Shown here: piece by piece, positions 19,401 to 27,121 of the stretch
How positions within the stretch are numbered: the stretch's first letter is position 1
Layout of the letters: every line of letters begins with the position of its first letter
Source: Paraburkholderia hiiakae
GTDB lineage: Bacteria > Pseudomonadota > Gammaproteobacteria > Burkholderiales > Burkholderiaceae
Assembly: GCF_904848665.1 (NCBI RefSeq)
Contig: NZ_CAJHCQ010000002.1
Location: forward strand, 62,001 to 126,000
Length of the DNA: 64,000 nucleotides
Direction of reading: 5' to 3'
The notes under the pieces: generated by a model
What the model saw: only the letters and a program-made list of their open reading frames with translations
What the model was told of the DNA's origin: nothing
The model's database searches: none
Program-made: the position numbers and the translations under genes

Positions 19401-19968
19401 CCCGCTCGTGGGCGAGTTGCAGACGAGCGGCATCGCGCTCTCGGTGCGCCATGCGCTCGAACCGTGGCACGTGATGGGCGAGGAAGGCGGGGCCGGCGCC
19501 ACGGTGCGTTACGTCGATTCGTCGGTGGAGCGGCTCGAAGTGCGCGTGCTCGGCATCAACGAAAACCGCCATATCGTCAGCGTGAACGGCCGCGCGTTGC
19601 CGCTTCAGCCCACCGGGCGCGTCAGCGAGAGCGTGGCGGGCGTGCGCTTTCGCGCGTGGCAGCAGTCGACGTCGCTGCATCCGACCATCGGCGTGCACGC
19701 GCCGCTCACGATCGATATCGTCGACACCTGGAACGCGCGCGCGATCGGCGGATGCCAGTATCATGTTGCGCATCCTGGTGGCCGCAGTTATGAGACGTTT
19801 CCGGTCAACGCCTACGAGGCCGAAAGCCGCCGGCGCGCGCGCTTCTTCACGACCGGCCACACACCGGGGCCGCTGGAAGTGGCGCCGCCCGAGCGCAGCC
19901 TCGAATTTCCGTTCACACTGGATCTACGCCGCGGCGAATTGCGGCCGATAACCCGTCAAGAGCCCTAA
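16477..19968 (+). CDS. Transglutaminase-like + DUF2126 fusion protein
   Basis: Large protein of 1163 residues starting with GTG at 16477, with a GAGGAG site 5 nt before. Residues 1-85 match the bacterial transglutaminase N-terminal domain. The papain-like core has the full triad C184 (GCGSCRDTG), H233 (DLHAWCEVYLP) and D249 (GLDPTSG). From about residue 315 to the end lies the DUF2126 domain, with a VRLTMGGEPTFV opening and a long His/Glu/Asp-rich part including LDGRHTGTGGGNH and HEVNIHPS-like segments. Cytoplasmic by sequence. Within the cluster it could make, cut or transfer an amide-linked group; the reaction is not established. Confidence 0.92.
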   Translation: MSIRVALNHVTQYRYDRLVRLAPHVVRLRPAPHCRTPILSYSMRVEPAGHFVNWQQDPFANYQARLAFPEPTREFSVTIDLVAEMAVYNPFDFFLEPSAERFPFTYAPELAAELAPYLVPWAARGEPTPRFAAFVESIDRTPRVTIDFLVDLNQRLQREIGYLIRMEPGVQTPEETLEKGCGSCRDTGWLLVQTLRQLGLAARFVSGYLLQLTPDIKAIDGPRGAEADFTDLHAWCEVYLPGAGWIGLDPTSGLLAGEGHIPVACTPEPGSAAPISGALDECEVEFSHSMSISRVLETPRVTKPYTEAQWADMHAMGVQVDAALTGQDVRLTMGGEPTFVAAGDRDAPEWNTDALGPTKRRYAIALMDKLRAHYGAMGFLHIGQGKWYPGEQLPRWALSLFWRTDGEPCWRDPTLFADERSLTHHTAQDAQRFIAHLAAKLAVDPEHVQPGYEDTWYYLWRERRLPVNVDPFDSRLDDELERMRLRRIFDSGLDTVTGYVLPLACERGEPSATQPALQGPRWVSGPWFFRDERMYLIPGDSPMGYRLPLDALPWVAAGDYPWQHTRDPFAAPAPLRSAAERRMQYEASYDAAAHSRHGQSAGSANATETNRYPERGESAAWIHRTALCVEARDPARAAGPKAEAASYGRAQGQLHIFMPPLAELDDYLDLLAAVEATAADLALPVVIEGYPPPRDPRLKMLQVTPDPGVIEVNIHPSSNWDELVERTEFLYQAAHETLLSTEKFMLDGRHTGTGGGNHLVLGGATPADSPFLRRPDLLASLVAYWHNHPSLSYLFSGLFIGPTSQAPRVDEARNDQVYELEVAFAEIQRQVDLLRGFGSPFDDGPRVPPWLIDRTLRNILIDVTGNTHRAEFCIDKLYSPDGPTGRLGLLELRGFEMPPHAHMSLAQQLLLRALVARFWKTPYTQRLTRWGTELHDRFMLSTFVQMDFDDVLAETSKAGFALDAAWFAPHFEFRFPLVGELQTSGIALSVRHALEPWHVMGEEGGAGATVRYVDSSVERLEVRVLGINENRHIVSVNGRALPLQPTGRVSESVAGVRFRAWQQSTSLHPTIGVHAPLTIDIVDTWNARAIGGCQYHVAHPGGRSYETFPVNAYEAESRRRARFFTTGHTPGPLEVAPPERSLEFPFTLDLRRGELRPITRQEP

Positions 19969-20015
19969 CCGAAGGCGCGCCTCGCGAACGAGGCGCGCTG
20001 TCACGACCCACGATC

Positions 20016-22649
20016 TTGCCGACCCAATCCACCCTGCCGTTCGATTCCTCCGCCAGCAACGAAGAGGCGAGCGCGCCGCTGCGCACGCTGCCGGTGCGCG
20101 CCGGACACTGGGACGAGCTGCAAACGGCGGACGGCGAACTGCGTGAGCCGTGGCGGCAGTTTTTCGGCCTGCTCGGCAAGCCGGGTGTGGCGGGATTCGA
20201 CAGCGCCGCAGCAACGGTCGCGCGCCAGGTGCGCGAGAACGACATCACCTATAACGTCTACGCGGACACGGGCGGACCGCGGCCGTGGGCGCTCGACGTG
20301 CTGCCGTTCGTCATCGACGAAGCCGAATGGGCGCAGATCGAGCGCGGCGCCGCGCAGCGCGCGCGCCTGCTCAACGAGATCGTCGCCGATATCTACGGGC
20401 CGCAAACGCTGCTTGCGCGCGGCCTGCTGCCGCCCGCGCTGGTATTCGGCCATCCCGGCTATCTGCGCGCCGTGAAAGGCTTCGTGCCGCCCGAGGGTCA
20501 GTACCTGCAGATCGTCGCCCTCGACCTGGCGCGCTCGCCCGAAGGCCAGTGGACAGTCGTCTCGCACCGCACGGAAGCGCCCTCGGGACTCGGTTATCTG
20601 CTCGAAAACCGGCTCATCGTTTCGAGCCTCTTCGCCGAGCCGTTTCGCACCATGCGGGTGCACCGTCTCGCGCCCTCCTATTCGCAACTCGTCGCCACGC
20701 TCGCCGCGGCTGCGCGCGCGGTCATGAGCGCCGAAGAGCGCAGCGTGAGCGGCGCGTCCGCGCATATCGTGCTGCTCACGCCGGGGCCGTTTAGCGAGAC
20801 CTACTTCGAGCACGTGTTCCTCGCGCGCTACCTCGGCCTCACGCTCGTCGAGGGCAAGGACCTCACAGTGCGCGACGACATGCTGTACCTCAAGACGCTC
20901 GACGGCCTGGAGCGCGTGCACGCGGTGCTGCGCCGCCTCGACGACACCTTCTGCGACCCGGTCGAGCTTCGCGCCGACTCGACGATCGGTGTGCCGGGGC
21001 TGCTGCAGGTCATGCGTGCGGGCAACGTGATGGTCTCGAACGTGCCGGGCGCCGGCTTCGTCGAATCGCCCGCGCTGCACGGCTTCATGCCCGGCATTGC
21101 GCAGGCGCTGCTCGGCGAGGAACTCGCGCTGCCGGGCGTCGCGACCTGGTGGTGCGGCGAAGACGCGGCCTGGCGCGATGCGCTCGCACAGGTGCCCGAG
21201 GCGCTGCTCGTGCCGACGTGGCCAGACGCTGCGAACGCGTCGCCCACGCCGCCCGGACTCGCCGCCGGGCTGCAAACGCTCGCGGACTGGCGCGAGCGCA
21301 TCGAGCAGTTGCCCGACGCCTTCACGGTGCAGCAGCCGCTGCGCTACAGCTATACGCCGCGCTATGAGAACGGCGCCGGCATGCTCGGCGCGCGGCCCGC
21401 CGTCCTGCGCGTCTACGCGATTGCCGACCAGGAATGCGGCTGGCGTGTGCTGCCCGGCGGCTTCACGCGCCTGGCGGCAGAACATCAGGAATCCGTATCG
21501 ATGCAGATGGGCGGCAGCAGCGTGGATACCTGGGTGCTGTCGAGCCAGCCCGGTTCGACCTTCACACTTCTGCCGAGCCCGATCAAGCCCGGTGAGCTGC
21601 GCCGCGAGCGCCGCCGCGTGCCGAGCCGCTCAGCGGAGAATCTGTTCTGGGCAGGCCGTTACGGCGAGCGCGCCGAAAACGGTGTGCGCCTGTGCCGGCT
21701 GATTCTCGGCTCGCTCGAAGGCAGCGACGCCGAAGAGTTGTTCGGCACCTTCATCGAACTGGCCGCCGCCAATGGCCTCGTGCCCTCCACGGGCGATGAA
21801 GCGCGGCGCAACCTCGACGACTTCGAGCGCGCGCTCGTCGCCAATCTGCACGAAAATGCGGGCGCAACGGGAATCGGCCGCACGCTCGCGAGCCAGGCGT
21901 ACGCGTGCGGCGAGATTCGCGGCCGGCTTTCGAACGACCATTGGCGCACCGTGCTTGCCTCGCGCAACGACTTCCGCGACGCGCTCCACGCGCTTTCGCT
22001 CGTGCCACCGGCAGCGCGCAACGGTACAACCCTCGAGTTCAGGCGTCACACGCCGTACGACCGTATGGCGCTGATGGGCGCGCTCGATGCGCTCGCCACG
22101 CAGTTGAGCGCCATCAGCGGCTGCCAGGGCGACCGCATGACCCGTGACGAAGCCTGGCGCCTGCTGTTCGCGGGACGCCATATCGAACGCGTGGCGACGC
22201 TCGCCACCATGTTGCGTATCGCCGCGCACGAACGCACGCTCGCCACGCCCGCGGGCTTCGACGTGCTGCTGCAACTGTTCGACAGCACGCTTACGTATCG
22301 CTCGCTCTATCCGGGGCGCCTGGAAGTGCCCGCCCTGCTCGACGTGATCGTGACCGACCCGACCAATCCGCGCGGCCTCTACGGCGTCTATGCGCGGCTG
22401 CGCGCGCGGCTCGACGAAATCGCCCAGGCATCGCGCGGCCCGAGGCGTGAGCCGTTCGCCTCGCAGCTCGCGCCCATCGAGGCGCTGCCCACGCTGGAAA
22501 CGCTTTGCGAGCCCGGCGATGACGGCCGCTACCCAGCGCTCACCGCACTGTGCGACAGTCTCGCCGAGCGCATGGCCGCGATGTCGAACGAGATCAGCGC
22601 ACGCTGGTTCAGCCACGCCGTGCCGCTCGCCGCACAGGTGTGGTCATGA
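20016..22649 (+). CDS. Circularly permuted ATP-grasp + alpha-E domain fusion
   Basis: Protein of 877 residues with an apparent TTG start at 20016 (no better upstream codon is obvious). Residues ~30-500 are homologous to the stand-alone ATP-grasp at 13699: compare YLLENRLIVSSLF, VLLTPGPFSETYFEHVFLARYLG and ADSTIGVPGLL. From ~545 (RSAENLFWAGRYGERAENGVRLCR) to the end is an alpha-E helical domain. The glycine-rich loop and lysine seen in the stand-alone copy (VVKEAHGAGGYG) have no counterpart here, and the tail reads QMGGSSVDTWVL instead of SSQGGGTKDTWVL, so the ATP-grasp part may be inactive or altered. It overlaps the next gene by ATGA. Confidence 0.9.
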   Translation: MPTQSTLPFDSSASNEEASAPLRTLPVRAGHWDELQTADGELREPWRQFFGLLGKPGVAGFDSAAATVARQVRENDITYNVYADTGGPRPWALDVLPFVIDEAEWAQIERGAAQRARLLNEIVADIYGPQTLLARGLLPPALVFGHPGYLRAVKGFVPPEGQYLQIVALDLARSPEGQWTVVSHRTEAPSGLGYLLENRLIVSSLFAEPFRTMRVHRLAPSYSQLVATLAAAARAVMSAEERSVSGASAHIVLLTPGPFSETYFEHVFLARYLGLTLVEGKDLTVRDDMLYLKTLDGLERVHAVLRRLDDTFCDPVELRADSTIGVPGLLQVMRAGNVMVSNVPGAGFVESPALHGFMPGIAQALLGEELALPGVATWWCGEDAAWRDALAQVPEALLVPTWPDAANASPTPPGLAAGLQTLADWRERIEQLPDAFTVQQPLRYSYTPRYENGAGMLGARPAVLRVYAIADQECGWRVLPGGFTRLAAEHQESVSMQMGGSSVDTWVLSSQPGSTFTLLPSPIKPGELRRERRRVPSRSAENLFWAGRYGERAENGVRLCRLILGSLEGSDAEELFGTFIELAAANGLVPSTGDEARRNLDDFERALVANLHENAGATGIGRTLASQAYACGEIRGRLSNDHWRTVLASRNDFRDALHALSLVPPAARNGTTLEFRRHTPYDRMALMGALDALATQLSAISGCQGDRMTRDEAWRLLFAGRHIERVATLATMLRIAAHERTLATPAGFDVLLQLFDSTLTYRSLYPGRLEVPALLDVIVTDPTNPRGLYGVYARLRARLDEIAQASRGPRREPFASQLAPIEALPTLETLCEPGDDGRYPALTALCDSLAERMAAMSNEISARWFSHAVPLAAQVWS

Positions 22650-23566
22650 ACGGCGCGCGCCTCGCGGTCACGCACCGCACGACCTATCGATATTCGACGC
22701 TCGTCGAAACCGCGCAGCATCTCGCGACGATCCGTCCGCTCGACCTGCCGTGGCAGCGCGTGCTCGCACACCGCGAACGGATCGAGCCCGCGCCGTCGTA
22801 TCAGACGAGCCGCCGCGACGCATTCGGCAACGAGGTCCTCTACTTCTCGTTCGACGCGCCGCACGACTATCTGCAAATGACGAGCGAGACGAGCGTACTG
22901 CTCACGCCGCGCTACGATTCGCTCGATATCGCCGCGACACCCGCTTGGGAAGACGTCGAGTGCATGCTGCGCTACACGGCGGGCGGCGCGTTCCATGCGG
23001 AGTCGGAGTTTTGCTTCGCTTCGCCGAATATCGCGTTACAGCCCGGAATGCGCGCCTACGCGCTCGCGAGCTTCACGCCTGGCACCCCCGTTCTGGCCGG
23101 CGCGATCGACCTGATGCATCGCATCCATACCGACTTCGAGTACCTGCCCTCGGCAACGGCGTTCGACACACCCGCGGCGCGCGCGTTCGAACTGCGCCAC
23201 GGCGTGTGCCAGGACTTCGCCCAGGTGATGATCGGCTGCCTGCGCTCGATCGGGCTCGCGGCGCGCTATGTGAGCGGCTATCTGCGCAACGACCCGCCCG
23301 AAGGCGCACCGCCGATGATCGGCGCGGACGCCTCGCATGCGTGGGTGTCGCTCTACGTGCCCTCGGGAACGTCTGCACCCTCTGCATCGTCCGCACCCTC
23401 TGCCGGCTGGATCGATCTCGATCCGACCAACGACGTGCTCGCCGATCAGGGCCACGTGACGCTCGCCATCGGCCGTGATTACACCGACGTGTCGCTTCTG
23501 CGCGGCGTCATTCTTGGCGGCGGCGCGCATCAGGTGGACGTGGCGGTCAGTGTGAACGCGAATTGA
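22646..23566 (+). CDS. Stand-alone transglutaminase-like protease/ligase
   Basis: Protein of 306 residues starting at the ATG at 22646, overlapping the alpha-E fusion stop by 4 bp; the reading frame is open further upstream but only inside the previous gene. The bacterial transglutaminase N-domain (RLAVTHRTTYRYSTLVETAQH) is followed by the catalytic core: C188 in HGVCQDFAQ, H231 in ASHAWVSLYV, D259 in DLDPTND. A low-complexity Ser/Ala/Pro stretch separates the His and Asp strands. It shares its fold with the N-terminal part of the 16477 protein, so the cluster carries two transglutaminase copies alongside two ATP-grasp copies. Confidence 0.9.
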   Translation: MNGARLAVTHRTTYRYSTLVETAQHLATIRPLDLPWQRVLAHRERIEPAPSYQTSRRDAFGNEVLYFSFDAPHDYLQMTSETSVLLTPRYDSLDIAATPAWEDVECMLRYTAGGAFHAESEFCFASPNIALQPGMRAYALASFTPGTPVLAGAIDLMHRIHTDFEYLPSATAFDTPAARAFELRHGVCQDFAQVMIGCLRSIGLAARYVSGYLRNDPPEGAPPMIGADASHAWVSLYVPSGTSAPSASSAPSAGWIDLDPTNDVLADQGHVTLAIGRDYTDVSLLRGVILGGGAHQVDVAVSVNAN

Positions 23567-23649
23567 TCGACGTGCTCGGACCCAGCGTCGAAGTCGTCAA
23601 GAATTTGCGGCGCAATTGCGGGTAATTGCGTAAGGCTAAAAGCGTGGCT

Positions 23650-23690
23650 GCATGCAGGCGCGCGCGATACCTACGCGCGCGCCTGCATGC
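23650..23690 (-). terminator. Perfect 17-bp hairpin after pstS
   Basis: Left arm 23650-23666 (gcatgcaggcgcgcgcg) pairs perfectly with 23674-23690 around a 7-nt loop. It begins 10 bp past the pstS stop. On the minus strand a short T-rich stretch (ctttta) follows slightly downstream; it lies between convergent genes and may act in both directions. Confidence 0.75.
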
Positions 23691-23699
23691 CATTTCGGT

Positions 23700-24725
23700 T
23701 TATGGCGCGATCGGCTTTCCGCTCGCGTCCTTGACCTTCTCCTTCCACTGCGATTTGATTTCGCTCACGACGGAGTCCGGCAGCGAAATGTAGTCGAGGC
23801 TATCGGCGGCCGAAGCGCCATTCTTGAAGGCCCAGTCGAAAAACTTGAGCGTTTCCTTGCCCTGGTCCGGCTTGTCCTGTGCCGTATGCAGCAGCACGAA
23901 AGTCGCGCCGACAACGGGCCACGCATCCTTGCCCGGCTCGTTCGTGAGGATCTGGTAGAACGACGTCTTCCAGTCCGCGCCGGCAGCGGCTGCCTTGAAC
24001 GTTTCGGTGCCCGGCTGAACGACTGCGCCCGCTTCGTTCTTCATCGAGGCATAGACCATGTGATTTTGCTTGGCGTACGCCCACTCGACGTAGCCGATCG
24101 CGCCCGGTAAACGCTGCACGAAGGCCGCGACGCCGTCGTTGCCCTTGCCGCCCGTACCTGTCGGCCATGCCACCGTCGTGCCTTCGCCGACCTTGCTCTT
24201 CCACGCGGGGCTGACCTTCGAGAGGTAGTTCGTCCAGATGAAGCTGGTGCCCGAACCATCTGCGCGGCGCACCACGGCGATGTCGAGGTCAGGCAGCTTG
24301 ACCTTCGGGTTCAGCGCGACGATAGCCGGATCGTTCCACTTCTTGATCTTGCCGAGGTAGATGTCGCCGAGCACCGGGCCCGACAGCGTGAGTTCGCCGG
24401 CCTTGACGCCCGGCACGTTGATCGCCGGCACGACACCGCCGACCACCGTCGGAAACTGGAACAGACCGTCCTTGGCCAGTTGATCGTCCTTCAGCGGAGC
24501 GTCCGAGCCCGCAAAGTCGACGGTCTTGGCCTGAATCTGTTTGATGCCGCCCGACGAGCCAATGCCCTGGTAATTCACCTTGCCGCCGCCCGACTTCTGA
24601 TAGGCATCCGCCCATTTTGTATAGATCGGCGCCGCGAAGGTACTGCCCGCACCGGTGATATCCGCAGCCTGGGCGATGCCCGTGCCCAGCGCGAGAATGA
24701 CAATCGCAAATAGACTGACTTTCAT
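23700..24725 (-). CDS. pstS: Phosphate ABC transporter binding protein PstS
   Basis: Periplasmic phosphate receptor of 341 residues. The start is the ATG at 24725, with AAGGAG 6 nt upstream and a signal peptide [20 protein letters not shown]; the open frame above it (to 24902) is rejected. Phosphate-binding segments are evident: [35 protein letters not shown] and [12 protein letters not shown]. The usual pstC, pstA, pstB and phoU genes do not follow; the gene ends in a strong hairpin. It is therefore an isolated pstS, perhaps a second copy supplying a transporter encoded elsewhere. Confidence 0.93.
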   Translation of the reverse strand: MKVSLFAIVILALGTGIAQAADITGAGSTFAAPIYTKWADAYQKSGGGKVNYQGIGSSGGIKQIQAKTVDFAGSDAPLKDDQLAKDGLFQFPTVVGGVVPAINVPGVKAGELTLSGPVLGDIYLGKIKKWNDPAIVALNPKVKLPDLDIAVVRRADGSGTSFIWTNYLSKVSPAWKSKVGEGTTVAWPTGTGGKGNDGVAAFVQRLPGAIGYVEWAYAKQNHMVYASMKNEAGAVVQPGTETFKAAAAGADWKTSFYQILTNEPGKDAWPVVGATFVLLHTAQDKPDQGKETLKFFDWAFKNGASAADSLDYISLPDSVVSEIKSQWKEKVKDASGKPIAP

Positions 24726-24774
24726 CCCGTACTCCTTAAAATCGTTATTGATGCGCTGGACGTTACGTTCGTAA

Positions 24775-24793
24775 TGTGACGATCGGGTGACAC
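24775..24793 (-). promoter_or_regulatory. Candidate Pho box upstream of pstS
   Basis: On the minus strand two TGTCAC/CGTCAC half-sites (complements of 24787-24792 and 24776-24781) are spaced exactly 11 nt apart, the period of PhoB direct repeats (7-nt repeat plus 4-nt spacer). They lie about 50 bp upstream of the pstS start. Phosphate-starvation control of pstS by PhoB is standard; the site itself deviates at the first base of each repeat. Confidence 0.5.
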
Positions 24794-24996
24794 TGCAATC
24801 GATCGCCGAAGTGGGCTTATGGATGGTGACGCGATCATTCAGAGGGCGTGTTAGCGAAGGCTCGCTGAATACGTTCGCGTGCGCATGGCGGCACGCGTGC
24901 AATGTCCCAAAGGCGACGAAAACGCGTGATGCGCGCGAAGCGTTGGTGATGGACTTTGGTCCATGCCGTGGATGGCGGATGCAGGCAGACGCATCC

Positions 24997-25023
24997 GCAT
25001 TGAACGCCGTGAGCGTTCAATGC
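24997..25023 (-). terminator. 11-bp perfect hairpin downstream of the Nudix gene
   Basis: Arms gcattgaacgc (24997-25007) and gcgttcaatgc (25013-25023) enclose a 5-nt loop, 21 bp past the Nudix stop. A smaller hairpin (accacg/cgtggt, 25027-25043) lies just before it. No clear U-run follows, so its terminator role is likely but unproven. The rest of 24794-24996 shows nothing I can name. Confidence 0.5.
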
Positions 25024-25044
25024 CTCACCACGAAGGCCGTGGTG

Positions 25045-25467
25045 CTACTTCCTGCGCCTCTGGTTGACGAGCCGGAGAATATCGTTCGTCGGGCCGCTCG
25101 TGATCAGGCGCGAGATGTCGTCGAGATGGACCCATCGACACCGGGATATCTCGCTACTCGGGCGTGCCTTGGCTTGCCTGGGTATTTCGCAGGAGAACAC
25201 ATGATGGTGTTTCTGCTTGCCGCGAATGTCGAACAGATACCTGGCTGCCTTTCCGGCGAGCCGGGTCTCCTCCCTGAGTTCTCGTAGCGCGGCTTCCGTA
25301 AGATGCTCGCCGCGCTTCAACATGCCGCCCGGTAGTGCCCACTTCGACCGACTGCGTGCGACCAGGAGAATTCGCTTACCTCTGCGACAAATCACGGTGG
25401 CCCGTTTCTTCAACTCGAACTCCCACTTCGTTCCCGGAGGGTGCCGCTCGGTGCATCCGCATTGCAA
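25045..25467 (-). CDS. Nudix hydrolase
   Basis: About 140 residues. The Nudix box is GMLKRGEHLTEAALRELREET, i.e. G-x5-E-x7-REUxEE complete, with Arg at the usual second-last Gly position. The fold hydrolyses nucleoside diphosphates linked to another moiety; the ALPGG lead-in and small size resemble the MutT/diphosphoinositol-polyphosphate pyrophosphohydrolase types. The longest start is TTG at 25467; a TTG a few codons later (LKKRATVICRRG) is equally plausible. It is divergent from the CHAD gene, with ~180 bp between. Confidence 0.85.
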   Translation of the reverse strand: MQCGCTERHPPGTKWEFELKKRATVICRRGKRILLVARSRSKWALPGGMLKRGEHLTEAALRELREETRLAGKAARYLFDIRGKQKHHHVFSCEIPRQAKARPSSEISRCRWVHLDDISRLITSGPTNDILRLVNQRRRK

Positions 25468-25645
25468 CGCCTGACTTGGGTAAGCATCGTAATACAGAAA
25501 ATCAGAAATTCAACCTGCTAGCGGCGCGATGGCCGTCAACTTGCCAGATTTTTATCATTTCATCAAATCGTCATAAAAACCAGGTAGCCAACAGTCCTTA
25601 TGGTAAGGTTTGGGCCAACATATTTTTTGTCGGACTGGAGCTGCA

Positions 25646-26557
25646 ATGGATATGGACGGTGACTGGCCCTTGCCACGGCCGCGCACTCCTTTCAGAATCG
25701 ATCGGCGACGCTCCGCTGCGGCACTCGCCAGAAAGACCTCTATCGCCAGCACCTTTTCGTCATTGGCCATGCCCGTGGTCATCGAGGTGGTGCAAAGAAC
25801 GAAAGCCCTGGCGACGGAAGTCGACCCCGAAGCGTTTCATCAACTTCGGGTGGCTTTCAGAAAACTCCGTGCATTGTATTGGGCGTACTCCCCCTGGCTC
25901 GGCGAGGAAGCCACCGCGCAAGCCAGCGATGAATTCAAGCGCCTGGCTGCCGTGGCAGGCGGAACGCGCGACTGGGACATCGCTGGCGATCTCCTGAGAA
26001 CCGCGCAGAAATCGGACGCATCGATCGAACTGCTTGTGAGCGCCGCGCGTGAGAAGCGCGCACAAGCGGTGGCGCATAGCCAGGCGCTGATCAACAGCGA
26101 CACCGTCGAGGCATTTCTGAACGACGCCGTACTTCGTGCGCAAACCACGCTGCAGTCGTGTTGCAATGATCTTCCGATAAGCACGTTCGCTAAAAAGCGA
26201 GTCCGTATGGCACAACGCACGCTTCGAAAGCGCAGCAGGCGCGCCGTGCGAAGCGAGGCTGGCCATGAGGATAATCTCCATGACGTGCGCAAGGCCGGCA
26301 AAAAGCTGCGCTATCTGCTCGAGTTTTTTCAGCCCGTCATCAAAGGCGATCACGAACGCACGCTCAAAGAGCTGACGTCCGTGCAAAAGATGCTGGGGGA
26401 GTTCAACGACATTGCGGCAAGCGAGACCCTGATTCGCAACACGACATTCGACGCGGTTCCAGCCGACGTCGTCGAGAAGTCACTGCAATGGCTGGAAAGA
26501 AAGAAGTGCCAACGAATAGAAGTGGCGTCGCAAAGGGTAAAAGCCATATCTGGCTGA
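25646..26557 (+). CDS. CHAD-domain protein
   Basis: Helical protein of 303 residues from the ATG at 25646, preceded by GGAG; the frame is open from 25610. The CHAD signature is clear: FHQLRVAFRKLRALY near residue 64 with conserved His and Arg/Lys, and a second repeat half HDVRKAGKKLRYLLEFF near 210. CHAD domains bind inorganic polyphosphate in the studied cases, and their basic histidine-rich surface matches this. No CYTH triphosphatase domain is fused here. The neighbouring Nudix and pstS genes give a phosphate context. Confidence 0.88.
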   Translation: MDMDGDWPLPRPRTPFRIDRRRSAAALARKTSIASTFSSLAMPVVIEVVQRTKALATEVDPEAFHQLRVAFRKLRALYWAYSPWLGEEATAQASDEFKRLAAVAGGTRDWDIAGDLLRTAQKSDASIELLVSAAREKRAQAVAHSQALINSDTVEAFLNDAVLRAQTTLQSCCNDLPISTFAKKRVRMAQRTLRKRSRRAVRSEAGHEDNLHDVRKAGKKLRYLLEFFQPVIKGDHERTLKELTSVQKMLGEFNDIAASETLIRNTTFDAVPADVVEKSLQWLERKKCQRIEVASQRVKAISG

Positions 26558-26573
26558 GCCAATGCCACCGCCG

Positions 26574-26966
26574 TCACTGGCAGGTCACGACGCTAACAGG
26601 CAAATTCTCGCTCGCCATTCCGAGTCTCTCGCGCGATGCCGTGGTGATGGAACCGCCCGGCGGCAGGCATTCCGATTGCCCCATCCCCCCGCCTTCCGTT
26701 TGCGGCGTGCCGTTGTTGAACGACTGCCACGTGATGATGACCGATGCACCGCAATTGTTGATCAAGTCGGTGTAGTCGAGCCCCAGTTTGGCGTTTTTCC
26801 CACGATATTCCCGGTCGATGCAGTCTGTCGAAAGCTCGCTCGGCTCGAAGCGCGGCGAAGCGGTTGGCGCCGCACGAGCGCCAGCAGCGCTGGCCGCGCC
26901 ATGCGCCAGAAAGACCAGCAGAAGCACTGCAAGTCGGCTGTTAGCCAGATTGCGGGAAGCTGTCAT
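26574..26966 (-). CDS. Small secreted protein with four cysteines
   Basis: Hypothetical protein of 130 residues from the ATG at 26966, which has GAGGTGA 6 nt upstream. A signal peptide (LAVLLLVFLAHGAASAAGA) precedes a mature part with four cysteines (STDCIDREY, NNCGASV, SECLPPGG, VVTCQ), plausibly two disulphides. The tail resembles small exported proteins of Burkholderiales that I cannot name. Convergent with the CHAD gene (16 bp apart). Confidence 0.7.
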   Translation of the reverse strand: MTASRNLANSRLAVLLLVFLAHGAASAAGARAAPTASPRFEPSELSTDCIDREYRGKNAKLGLDYTDLINNCGASVIITWQSFNNGTPQTEGGGMGQSECLPPGGSITTASRERLGMASENLPVSVVTCQ

Positions 26967-27121
26967 TTCTTCACCTCGTTTTCGGGTGTCGATCACCGAC
27001 AGTTAGCTTCCCACAGCGGCCAGCGTCAAGTGTCAGCAGGCGCCTTGCGTGTGCGAACAGACAGTATCCCCACCTTTTTATTAAGGAATTCGAAATGACG
27101 AACAGGATATCGGCGTGACAC

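Noticed and set aside
17353-19860. 835-residue reading frame opposite the DUF2126 gene
   Set aside because: It lies wholly antisense to a well-supported gene, has no recognisable domain, and is rich in Arg, Ala and His as expected from GC-rich third positions read backwards.
20001-21485. 494-residue minus-strand frame over the alpha-E fusion gene
   Set aside because: Shadow of a supported gene; no motif or ribosome site.
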